Made by a program: the position numbers and the translations under genes. The notes below the pieces were generated by a model. That model was not told where the DNA came from, made no database searches, and saw only the letters and a list, made by a program, of their open reading frames with translations. A DNA stretch of 13,887 nt. Source: Prado023 sp049688395. GTDB lineage: Bacteria; Actinomycetota; Actinomycetes; S36-B12; CAIYMF01. Position 1 is the first letter of the stretch; each line of letters begins with the position of its first letter. The stretch lies in NCBI GenBank assembly GCA_049688395.1, contig JBAVKQ010000130.1:1-13887 (forward strand), read 5' to 3'. Below are positions 6,383-12,726 of this stretch, in pieces.

Positions 6383-7816
6383 TCAGATGTCGTAGTACAG
6401 CTCGAACTCGTGCGGGTGCGGACGCAGCCGGATCGGGTCGACCTCGTTGATCCGCTTGTAGGCGATCCAGGTGTCGATCAGGTCCTCGGTGAACACCCCG
6501 CCCTCGGTGAGGTAGCCGTGGTCGGCCTCGAGCGCGTCGAGCACCTCGGGTAGCGAACCGGGGACCTGGGGGATGTCGGCGGCCTCGTCCGGCGGCAGCT
6601 CGTAGAGGTCCTTGTCGACCGGCTCGCGCGGCTCGATCTTGTTCTTGATGCCGTCCAGGCCGGCCATCAGCATCGCCGAGAACGCCAGGTACGGGTTGCT
6701 CGACGGGTCCGGCACACGGAACTCGATGCGCTTGGCCTTCGGGTTCGAGCCCGTGATCGGGATCCGGATGCACGCCGAGCGGTTGCGCTGGCTGTAGACC
6801 AGGTTGACCGGGGCCTCGTAGCCCGGGACCAGGCGGTGGTAGGAGTTCACCGTCGGGTTCGTGAACGCCAGCAGGCTCGGTGCATGCTCGAGCAGGCCGC
6901 CGATGTACCAGCGCGCCATGTCCGACAGGCCGCCGTAGCCGGCCTCGTCGTAGAACAGCGGCTTGCCGTCCTTCCACAGCGACTGGTGCACGTGCATGCC
7001 CGACCCGTTGTCCCCGAAGACCGGCTTGGGCATGAAGGTCACCGACTTGCCCGCGGCCCACCCCACACCCTTGATGACGTACTTGAACTTCATCACGTCG
7101 TCGGCGGCCTTCGCCAGCTCGTCGAAGCGGTAGTTGATCTCGGCCTGGCCGGCGGTGCCGACCTCGTGGTGCGCGCGCTCCACGGTCAGCCCGACCCGCC
7201 CGAGCATGAGGCTCATCTGGTCGCGCAGGTCAGCGAAGTGGTCGACCGGGGGGACCGGGAAGTACCCGCCCTTGTAGGGGGTCTTGTAGCCACGATTCGC
7301 CCCGCCATCCGCGTCGAACTCGTTGCCCGAGTTCCACTTGCCCTCGACCGAGTCGATGAAGTAGTAGCCGGCGTTCTGCTTGGTCTCGAACCGCACCGAG
7401 TCGAAGATGTAGAACTCGGCCTCCGGGGCGAAGAACGCGATGTCGGCGATGCCGGTCGACTTCAGGTAGGCCTCGGCCTTCATCGCGATGTTGCGCGGGT
7501 CGCGGCTGTAGGGCTCGTCGGTGAACGGGTCGCGGATCGACATGTTGATGATCAGCGTCTTCTCCACCCGGAACGGGTCGAGGAATGCGCTGCCCAGGTC
7601 GGGGATGAGCTTCATGTCCGACTCGTGGATCGCCTGGAAGCCGCGGATCGAGGATCCGTCGAACATCTGGCCCTCGGTGAAGAACTCCGCCGGGAGACCC
7701 TGGGCGGGGACGTTGAAGTGCTGCATGACGCCGGGCAGGTCGCAGAAGCGGACGTCGACGAACTGGACATCCTCCTCGGCGATGAACTGCAGGACTTCTT
7801 CCGCTGTGCTGAACAA
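6383..7816 (-). CDS. glnA: Type I glutamine synthetase
   Basis: ATP-dependent synthesis of glutamine from glutamate and ammonium, a cytoplasmic dodecamer and the main ammonium-assimilating enzyme. Full-length GSI at 477 residues. Visible motifs are the latch loop FDGSSIRGF (about 52-60), metal/substrate segments FFAPEAEFYIFD and HEVGTAGQAEINYRF, the ATP-site NGSGMHVHQSLW, and NRSACIRIP with RIEFRVPDPSSNPYLAFSAML. The adenylylation-type loop is DKDLYELPPDE, with Tyr near residue 405. The adenylylation site and the insertion around SVEGKWNSGNEF fit the GSI-beta class that is adenylylated by GlnE. The start is TTG 7816, chosen because AGGAGG lies five bases upstream and the N-terminus (MFSTAEEVLQFI) matches the family. 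A GlnR box and leader hairpin precede it and a hairpin follows it. It is the glnA1/GlnA-I homologue by both sequence and neighbourhood. Confidence 0.97.
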   Translation of the reverse strand: MFSTAEEVLQFIAEEDVQFVDVRFCDLPGVMQHFNVPAQGLPAEFFTEGQMFDGSSIRGFQAIHESDMKLIPDLGSAFLDPFRVEKTLIINMSIRDPFTDEPYSRDPRNIAMKAEAYLKSTGIADIAFFAPEAEFYIFDSVRFETKQNAGYYFIDSVEGKWNSGNEFDADGGANRGYKTPYKGGYFPVPPVDHFADLRDQMSLMLGRVGLTVERAHHEVGTAGQAEINYRFDELAKAADDVMKFKYVIKGVGWAAGKSVTFMPKPVFGDNGSGMHVHQSLWKDGKPLFYDEAGYGGLSDMARWYIGGLLEHAPSLLAFTNPTVNSYHRLVPGYEAPVNLVYSQRNRSACIRIPITGSNPKAKRIEFRVPDPSSNPYLAFSAMLMAGLDGIKNKIEPREPVDKDLYELPPDEAADIPQVPGSLPEVLDALEADHGYLTEGGVFTEDLIDTWIAYKRINEVDPIRLRPHPHEFELYYDI

Positions 7817-7821
7817 ATCAA

Positions 7822-7827
7822 CCTCCT
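7822..7827 (-). promoter_or_regulatory. Ribosome binding site fixing the TTG start of glnA
   Basis: AGGAGG on the minus strand, five bases before TTG 7816. It supports the rare TTG start over any internal codon. Confidence 0.8.
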
Positions 7828-7834
7828 GGGATCA

Positions 7835-7851
7835 GGCCGCGCAACGCGGCC
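7835..7851 (-). promoter_or_regulatory. Hairpin in the glnA mRNA leader
   Basis: GGCCGCG (7835-7841) and CGCGGCC (7845-7851) form a perfect 7-bp GC stem with a 3-base loop. The stem ends seven bases before the glnA Shine-Dalgarno. It could tune initiation or stabilise the mRNA. It does not match a riboswitch I know. Confidence 0.4.
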
Positions 7852-7908
7852 CTGGATGGGGCGCTGGGCTGCGACCCGCGGTGAGCGGGGGCCGCAGCTT
7901 CGTGAGCG

Positions 7909-7914
7909 ACGCTA
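7909..7914 (-). promoter_or_regulatory. Candidate -10 element of glnA
   Basis: The minus strand reads TAGCGT, ten bases downstream of the GlnR site. The -35 position falls within the GlnR site and is poor (ACCGAC-like), as expected for an activator-dependent promoter. The implied leader is about 85-90 bases. Confidence 0.35.
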
Positions 7915-7924
7915 GGTGGGTGGG

Positions 7925-7962
7925 ATTTCCCGTCGGTGTCCCCATTGTTTCGCGCGCGTTAC
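7925..7962 (-). promoter_or_regulatory. GlnR binding site upstream of glnA
   Basis: Read on the minus strand, the site is GTAAC, six bases, GAAAC, six bases, GACAC, six bases, GAAAT. This reproduces the actinobacterial GlnR pattern gTnAc-n6-GaAAc twice in tandem (a1-b1-a2-b2) with exact spacing and only two departures, both in the second half. It lies about 108 bases upstream of the glnA start, between the RDD gene and glnA. GlnR is the known nitrogen regulator of glnA in Streptomyces and mycobacteria, so nitrogen-dependent control of glnA is inferred. Confidence 0.85.
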
Positions 7963-7982
7963 GCGGCGTCCGAGGGGGTGCT

Positions 7983-8429
7983 TCAGGCGCGCAGGACGAG
8001 GCTGTCGACTGCCCGGTCGTGCAGCCCGCGGCCCTGGGCGTCCCACACCAGCGCCGGCAGCACCAGGCAGATCAGCAGCGTGCGCAGTGCCGCGGCCACC
8101 AGCCCGAGTCGATGCGTGCGACCGAGCACGCGGATGCCCATGATCCGTTGGCCGAACGACGCCCCCCACAGCCAGGTGAGCACCGTGACTTCCAGGGCGA
8201 AGATGCCCAGCGTGGCGAAGGTCTCCAGCGTCGAGGTGGGTTCGCCGACCAGGGCGCGGGAGATCAGCAGGGCGGCGAACCAGTCGATGAACAGCGCCAC
8301 GACCCGCCGACCGGTCGAGGCCATCGACCCCGATCCGGACTCCGGCAGGCCCAGGGACTGCCCCCGATAGGCGTCCTCGGCGGGGTCGGTGCCGCCGACT
8401 TCGCCGGAACTGCCGTCCTGGTCGGTCAC
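7983..8429 (-). CDS. RDD family membrane protein
   Basis: A 148-residue integral membrane protein from GTG 8429, two bases after the DUF4191 stop, so the two are almost certainly co-transcribed. After a polar, acidic 35-residue N-terminus come the RDD hallmarks: RRVVALFIDWF (Arg and Asp in the first helix), SFGQRIMGIRVLG, and the C-terminal DAQGRGLHDRAVDSLVL. Three hydrophobic segments are visible at roughly residues 42-60, 68-88 and 108-128. RDD proteins are small polytopic proteins of mostly unknown function, some proposed to act in ion or osmolyte transport. The equivalent position beside glnA1 in M. tuberculosis (Rv2219A) carries a similar small membrane protein. Confidence 0.88.
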   Translation of the reverse strand: MTDQDGSSGEVGGTDPAEDAYRGQSLGLPESGSGSMASTGRRVVALFIDWFAALLISRALVGEPTSTLETFATLGIFALEVTVLTWLWGASFGQRIMGIRVLGRTHRLGLVAAALRTLLICLVLPALVWDAQGRGLHDRAVDSLVLRA

Positions 8430-8431
8430 GG

Positions 8432-9103
8432 TCAGCGCATCTTGCCGCCGCGCGGCATCCGGCCGCCCTTGGGCATCGGGCCCTTGGGCATCGGCAGCGG
8501 CGCGTTGGCCAGCGCGTCGAGTCGCTTGCGCAGGGTGGTGACCTCGCCCGGGGCGAGCACCTTGGGCATCTTGCGCAGGTGCTTGTCGAGCCTGGCGATC
8601 GCGATCTGGCCCTCGTCGGGGCCGATCGTCAAGTCGTTGATCGGCGCCTCGGAGACGAACCGGGCGGTGCGCTTGCGCTCACTGAGGATCAGGGCAGGCA
8701 GCGCGGGGCTGGCGCCCTCGCCGATCAGGATGATCCCGGGGCGCCCGACCGCCCGGTGCACGATGTCCTGGTGCTTGTTGACCGCGACCGCCGGGGTGAT
8801 GCCCCAGCCCGCCTTGGCCATGTTCTGGATCACGGCCACGGCCGCACCGGGTTGGCCCTCGATCGACTTGTAGGCCGAGCGCATCGCCCGTCGGCTGAAG
8901 ATGATGGCCACGATCATCAGCCCGGTCGACACCCCGAGGATCACGAAGGTGATCATGTTTCCGGTCCACAGGCCGATGCCGATGAAGATGGCCATCACGA
9001 GCACGAAGATGCCGCTGAGGATCCAGCCCAGCCTCGGGTCGCTCCGCTTGGCCATCCGGTAGTTCTCCCGGATCGTGCGGACGCGGTCACCCATCTTCGA
9101 CAT
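8432..9103 (-). CDS. DUF4191 family membrane protein
   Basis: A 223-residue protein from ATG 9103, located just downstream of lipA, as its homologue Rv2219 is in M. tuberculosis. The basic N-terminus (MSKMGDRVRTIRENYRMAKRSDPRLG) is followed by two membrane helices (WILSGIFVLVMAIFIGIGLW and MITFVILGVSTGLMIVAIIF, about residues 27-70). A soluble domain then includes QPGAAVAVIQNMAKAGWGITPAVAVN and VGRPGIILIGEG. The tail is a Met/Pro/Gly/Lys-rich low-complexity run (PMPKGPMPKGGRMPRGGKMR). The family is conserved in actinobacteria and its function is not known. Linkage with lipA suggests at most a shared transcript. Confidence 0.9.
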   Translation of the reverse strand: MSKMGDRVRTIRENYRMAKRSDPRLGWILSGIFVLVMAIFIGIGLWTGNMITFVILGVSTGLMIVAIIFSRRAMRSAYKSIEGQPGAAVAVIQNMAKAGWGITPAVAVNKHQDIVHRAVGRPGIILIGEGASPALPALILSERKRTARFVSEAPINDLTIGPDEGQIAIARLDKHLRKMPKVLAPGEVTTLRKRLDALANAPLPMPKGPMPKGGRMPRGGKMR

Positions 9104-9113
9104 GGGCGCGATC

Positions 9114-10040
9114 CTACCGGTCGGCGCGTGCGGCGAGGGCTTGTGCGTGCAGCCGGCCGGCCCGGTAGGAGGAGCGCACCAGCGGCCCGCTCATCACCCC
9201 GAGGAAGCCCAGCCCAGTGGCGTGATCGGCCAGGGCGACGAACTCCTCCGGGCGCACCCAGCGCTCGACCGGGTGGTGCCGGGGCGTGGGGCGCAGGTAC
9301 TGGGTGATCGTGATCAGGTCGCACCCAGCGGCGCGCAGGTCGGCCAGAGCGGTGTGCACCTCGTCGGTGGTCTCGCCCATGCCCAGGATCAGGTTGGACT
9401 TGGTCACCATTCCCGCGGCGCGAGCCTGGGTGAGCACGTCCAGGGAGCGCTCGTAGGTGAACGCCGGGCGGATCCGCTTGAAGATCCGCGGGACTGTCTC
9501 CACGTTGTGCGCCAACACCTCGGGGGCGGCGGCGAAGACCTGGGCCAGCAGCTCGGGGATCCCGGAGAAGTCGGGGATCAGGACCTCGACCCCGCAGCCG
9601 GGATTGCGCTCGTGGATCGCGCGCACGGTCTGCGCGTAGAGCCAGGCGCCCTCGTCGGGCAGGTCGTCGCGGGCCACCCCGGTGACGGTGGCGTAGCGCA
9701 GGCCCATCGTGGTCACCGACTCGGCGACGCGCCGCGGCTCGTCGCGGTCCAGCGGCTCGGGACGGCCGGTGTCGATCTGACAGAAGTCGCAGCGCCGGGA
9801 GCACTGCGCACCGCCGATCAGGAACGTGGCCTCGCGGTCCTCCCAGCACTCGTAGATGTTGGGGCAGGCCGCCTCCTGGCAGACCGTGTGCAGGCCTGCG
9901 CCGGCAACCCGTTCGCGCATGGCCATGAACTCCGGGCCGGTGCGGGCGCGGGTCTTGATCCAGTCGGGCTTGCGCTCGATCGGGACGCTGGCGTTGCGCG
10001 CCTCGACGCGCAGCATCCGCCGGCCGTCAGGGGTGATCAC
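9114..10040 (-). CDS. lipA: Lipoyl synthase
   Basis: Radical-SAM enzyme that inserts two sulfurs into protein-bound octanoyl groups to make lipoyl. All six cluster cysteines are present (numbering from GTG 10040): C54, C59 and C65 in HTVCQEAACPNIYEC bind the auxiliary cluster, and C80, C84, C87 in CSRRCDFC are the radical-SAM CxxxCxxC. The C-terminal RSSYRAG supplies the conserved serine ligand. Length is 308 residues, normal for the family. GTG 10040 is preferred because the protein then begins ITPDGRRMLRVEARN, matching mycobacterial LipA; the frame is open further to GTG 10070, which would add 10 residues lacking family similarity. It lies downstream of lipB with an inverted repeat between, and 10 bases before the DUF4191 gene. 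It acts on the E2 lipoyl domain encoded by sucB in this block. Confidence 0.96.
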   Translation of the reverse strand: MITPDGRRMLRVEARNASVPIERKPDWIKTRARTGPEFMAMRERVAGAGLHTVCQEAACPNIYECWEDREATFLIGGAQCSRRCDFCQIDTGRPEPLDRDEPRRVAESVTTMGLRYATVTGVARDDLPDEGAWLYAQTVRAIHERNPGCGVEVLIPDFSGIPELLAQVFAAAPEVLAHNVETVPRIFKRIRPAFTYERSLDVLTQARAAGMVTKSNLILGMGETTDEVHTALADLRAAGCDLITITQYLRPTPRHHPVERWVRPEEFVALADHATGLGFLGVMSGPLVRSSYRAGRLHAQALAARADR

Positions 10041-10091
10041 GGGGGCCAGCCTACGTGGCACACCTCGCACCCGCAGTCGTCTTCGGACGCA

Positions 10092-10150
10092 CCCGGTCTA
10101 CGTAGTCGAATCGGGCCCTCTGGTCCGCCGTTTCGACTACGCAGACCGGG
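10092..10150. repeat. Long inverted repeat (19-bp arms) over the lipB stop and lipB-lipA spacer
   Basis: The arms are CCCGGTCTACGTAGTCGAA (10092-10110) and TTCGACTACGCAGACCGGG (10132-10150), 18 of 19 bases complementary, separated by 21 bases. The right arm contains the lipB stop codon (10137-10139) and its last codons. On the minus-strand transcript it would form a very stable hairpin just after lipB and about 50 bases before the lipA start. It has no U-tract. It could be a terminator/attenuator, an mRNA-processing site, a protein site, or a copy of a dispersed palindromic repeat. Confidence 0.75.
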
Positions 10151-10784
10151 CTGGGGCCAGGAGTTGTTCGATTCGGGCCACGACCAGGCTGTGTGCCTCG
10201 GCTACGGTGACGTCGCGGTCGAGCTCGGCCGACAGCGAGGTGACCGTGGCGTCGCGGATGCCGCACGGGACGATCCGGTCGTACCAGCTCAGGTCGGGAT
10301 CGCAGTTGAGCGCGAAGCCGTGCATCGTGACCCCGCGGGAGACCCGCACGCCGATGGCCGCGATCTTGCGCGTGCCGCCTGCCACGTCGGCGGGGATCCA
10401 CACGCCCGAGCGGCCCTGCACGCGCTCGGCGGTGACCCCGAGGTCGGCGCACACGTCGATGAGCAGCGCCTCCATCCGGCGGACGTGGGCCACGACGTCG
10501 ATCGGATCGGGCAGGTGCACGATGGGATAGCCCACGAGCTGGCCGGGGCCGTGCCAGGTGATCCTTCCGCCGCGGTCCACGTCGATGACCGGGGTGCCGT
10601 CGAAGGGGCGGTCCAGTGGTTCGGTGCGCCGGCCGGCGGTGTAGACCGGCGGGTGTTCGAGCAACCAGACCAGGTCCGGGATGCTGCCCTGGACGACCTG
10701 CGCATGCCAGGCACGCTGCTGCTCCCAGGCGGCCAGGTAGTCGATCGGCGCCTGGCCGGTGTGCACCTGGATCACCACGAGCAC
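10137..10784 (-). CDS. lipB: Octanoyl-[ACP]:protein octanoyltransferase
   Basis: LipB moves octanoyl from acyl carrier protein to lipoyl domains, the step before LipA. Family motifs are visible: LEHPPVYTAGRRTE, GGRITWHGPGQLVGYPIVHL, GRSGVWIP, the catalytic lysine in RKIAAIGVRVSRG, HGFALNC, and the catalytic cysteine in RIVPCGIRDATVTSL. Length is about 215 residues. The start is uncertain: GTG codons at 10784, 10778 and 10775 are in frame and the family N-terminus is variable; GTG 10784 is given as the longest sensible choice. The frame remains open far upstream but that part is antisense to the 11080-11832 gene. The stop lies inside the long inverted repeat, which may have replaced the original 3' end. 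Order lipB-lipA is typical for actinobacteria. Confidence 0.94.
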   Translation of the reverse strand: MLVVIQVHTGQAPIDYLAAWEQQRAWHAQVVQGSIPDLVWLLEHPPVYTAGRRTEPLDRPFDGTPVIDVDRGGRITWHGPGQLVGYPIVHLPDPIDVVAHVRRMEALLIDVCADLGVTAERVQGRSGVWIPADVAGGTRKIAAIGVRVSRGVTMHGFALNCDPDLSWYDRIVPCGIRDATVTSLSAELDRDVTVAEAHSLVVARIEQLLAPARSA

Positions 10785-10819
10785 ACCGTACCCCGGCGAG
10801 CTCTGACCGGACGGGATCC

Positions 10820-10865
10820 GCAGCCGGCCGCCGGCAGCCGGCATCAGCAGCCGGCACGAGCAGCC
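10820..10865. repeat. Short tandem direct repeats upstream of lipB
   Basis: GCAGCCGGC occurs at 10820-10828, 10834-10842 and 10847-10855 with a partial fourth copy GCAGCC at 10860-10865, at a spacing of 13-14 bases. Each copy contains the palindrome GCCGGC. They sit 36 bases beyond the lipB start, where a promoter or operator would be expected. A period near 13 is not one helical turn, so simple tandem duplication is as likely as a multimeric binding site. Confidence 0.45.
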
Positions 10866-11079
10866 AAAGGCCTGAGGTGCTGCCTGTGGATGACCGCTTG
10901 GCGAATGCCGGTGGGCGGTGCAGGGTGCTGCTGTGGATGGGGAGAGGACACAGGAATCGCAGCTCTGGCGCAGCACAGTCCCGGGGGTGCACCAGCTCGG
11001 CGACGCACCGGCAGCACTGGGTCTGTCCGCGCGCCGGCGCTCGGGGGGCGATGGTGAGCCTTCGGACTGGGCCGATCGC

Positions 11080-11832
11080 ATGAGTGACGCTGACCCCGAA
11101 GGTGCGGACCGGCCTGTGCGCGACGCGGGCCGGTGGGGACGACGTGGGGGCCGGGGCAGCGCGTCGCGCAGCCGGATGCGCGCGGCACTGATGGCCGTGG
11201 TGGTGGTGGCGGCGGTGGTGGTGGCCGCCCGTTTCGTCCAGCCTCCCGATGCGGTGGCGTCGGGGCCCGGTCCGGCCGCGGTGGTGGCTCTGGACGGGCA
11301 GGCCGATCCGGGGCCGCTGGCGAGCGGTGCCCCGAGCAGCACTCCGACTCCGGGTGGATCGGCGAGCGCGGAGCTCCAGGGCACGGACTGGTGGTCGGTC
11401 ATGGCCGAGCTGGACGCCCGCAGGAACGCAACCCTGGAATCGGCTGATCCAGCGGGCCTGGCGACCTTTGCCCAGCCGGATTCGCCGGCGTGGCTGGCCG
11501 ACGAGGCCCTCGTGGCAGATCTGGCGGCCCGGGGTCTGCGCCCCGAGGGGCTGCGCGCCCAGGTCATGGCCATCGAGCAGGTCGAGCCGGTCGGGGCGCA
11601 GGTCCAGCTGCAGATCGTCGATGCGCGGTCGGCCTACGACCTGGTCGATGACCAGGGGCTGATCGTGTCGCAGGTCGACCAGGCGGCGTCGGCGCGCTGG
11701 GCGATCGTCCTGGCACCGGCTGGTCCGGTCGATGCGGCAGCGGAGAACGACGCGGATCCGGACCTCGGGCCCGATCCGGGCTGGCGGGTGGTGTCGGTCG
11801 AGCTGCTCGAACGGGCTGGTGCTACCCCGTGA
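11080..11832 (+). CDS. Membrane-anchored extracytoplasmic protein, possibly NTF2-like
   Basis: A 250-residue protein from ATG 11080. It has an Arg-rich cytoplasmic N-terminus (GRWGRRGGRGSASRSRMR), one membrane helix of Ala/Val (about 34-51), a Ser/Pro/Gly linker (PLASGAPSSTPTPGGSAS), and a C-terminal domain of about 140 residues. That domain begins WWSVMAELDARRNATLESADPAGL, then RPEGLRAQVMAIEQVEPVGAQVQLQIVDARSAYDLVD, and ends GWRVVSVELLERAG. This pattern recalls small actinobacterial extracytoplasmic domains of the NTF2/SnoaL kind, but I have no decisive motif and the call is tentative. The frame is open upstream to 10918 and GTG 10987 is possible; ATG 11080 is preferred where codon bias begins, though its ribosome site is weak. 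It reads against the surrounding minus-strand block, and its stop is three bases from the epimerase stop. Confidence 0.75.
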   Translation: MSDADPEGADRPVRDAGRWGRRGGRGSASRSRMRAALMAVVVVAAVVVAARFVQPPDAVASGPGPAAVVALDGQADPGPLASGAPSSTPTPGGSASAELQGTDWWSVMAELDARRNATLESADPAGLATFAQPDSPAWLADEALVADLAARGLRPEGLRAQVMAIEQVEPVGAQVQLQIVDARSAYDLVDDQGLIVSQVDQAASARWAIVLAPAGPVDAAAENDADPDLGPDPGWRVVSVELLERAGATP

Positions 11833-11835
11833 GGA

Positions 11836-12726
11836 TCAGCGGTTGGCCCATGCCCAGGCCAGGGCCTGCTCGATGCTCGGGTCCTCGAAGACGAATCCCG
11901 CGTCCAGGAGTGCCGTGGGCACGACCCGGGCGCTGCCGAGCACCTCCGCGGAGAACTCGCCGAGGACCAACTCCAGGGCCTTGGCAGGTACGGGCAGCCA
12001 GGTCGGGCGGTGCAGCAGGTCGCCCATCGCCTCGGTGACCTCGGCGTTGGTCGCCGGTGTGGGTGCGGTCAGGTTGACCGGGCCCTCCAGGTGCTCCAGC
12101 AGGTAGGTCAGCGCGCGCACCTCGTCGCGAAGCGAGATGAACGACCACCACTGCGTGCCGCTGCCCAGCCGACCGCCGCCGCCGAGTCGGAAGATCGGCC
12201 ACAACTTGCCCCACGCACCACCTCGGCCGGCGACCACCAGCCCGGTTCGGGGATGGGCCACGCGGATCCCCGCGTCGCGCGCCGGTTGCGCGGCTGCCTC
12301 CCAGTCCACGACCACCTCGGCCAGGAAGCCCTCGCCCGCCGAAGCGTCCTCGGCCACCTCTGTGTCGCCGGTGTCGCCGTAGAAGCCGATCGCCGACCCG
12401 GAGACCAGTACGGAGGGGGGAGTCGACATCCCGGCCAAGGCGCTGGCCAGCGTCCGGGTGCCCTGCAGCCGGGAGTCCCGGATGGTCGCCTTGTACTCGT
12501 CGGTCCACCGATGATCGCCCACCCCGGCACCGGCCAGGTGGATCACCCCGTCCACGCCCACCAGGGCCGCGGTGTCCACCCTGCCCCCCGTCGGGTCCCA
12601 GGCCACCTCGTCCGGTGCTCCCGAGGCCCGTCGGACCATCCGGAGCACCTCGTGACCCTGCCCGCGCAGATAGGGCACCAAGGAGCCGCCGATCAGGCCG
12701 GAGGCCCCGGTCACCGCGATCCGCAT
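11836..12726 (-). CDS. TIGR01777 family NAD(P)-dependent epimerase/dehydratase-like protein
   Basis: A 296-residue extended short-chain dehydrogenase-like protein. The N-terminal Rossmann motif is GASGLIGGSLVPYL (GxxGxxG, residues 7-20). Further family features are VIHLAGAGVGDHRWTDEYKATIRDSRLQGTRTL, SGSAIGFYGDTGDTEVAED and a C-terminal DUF1731-like part (RPTWLPVPAKALELVLGEFSAEVLGSARVVPTALLDAGF). The substrate is unknown. Homologues sit beside dlaT and lipB in mycobacteria (Rv2216). Its ATG overlaps the sucB stop by one base (TGATG), implying translational coupling. The 3' end meets the plus-strand gene with a three-base gap, leaving no room for a normal terminator. Confidence 0.93.
   Translation of the reverse strand: MRIAVTGASGLIGGSLVPYLRGQGHEVLRMVRRASGAPDEVAWDPTGGRVDTAALVGVDGVIHLAGAGVGDHRWTDEYKATIRDSRLQGTRTLASALAGMSTPPSVLVSGSAIGFYGDTGDTEVAEDASAGEGFLAEVVVDWEAAAQPARDAGIRVAHPRTGLVVAGRGGAWGKLWPIFRLGGGGRLGSGTQWWSFISLRDEVRALTYLLEHLEGPVNLTAPTPATNAEVTEAMGDLLHRPTWLPVPAKALELVLGEFSAEVLGSARVVPTALLDAGFVFEDPSIEQALAWAWANR

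Noticed and set aside
4486..6450. Plus-strand open frame of 654 codons.
   Set aside because: Only 4609 to about 4882 has coding bias. The rest is out of frame with the second half of that gene and then antisense to NERD and the glnA end.
6836..7915. Plus-strand open frame of 359 codons.
   Set aside because: Antisense shadow of glnA.
9075..11057. Plus-strand open frame of 660 codons.
   Set aside because: Antisense to lipA and lipB, which are certain from catalytic motifs.
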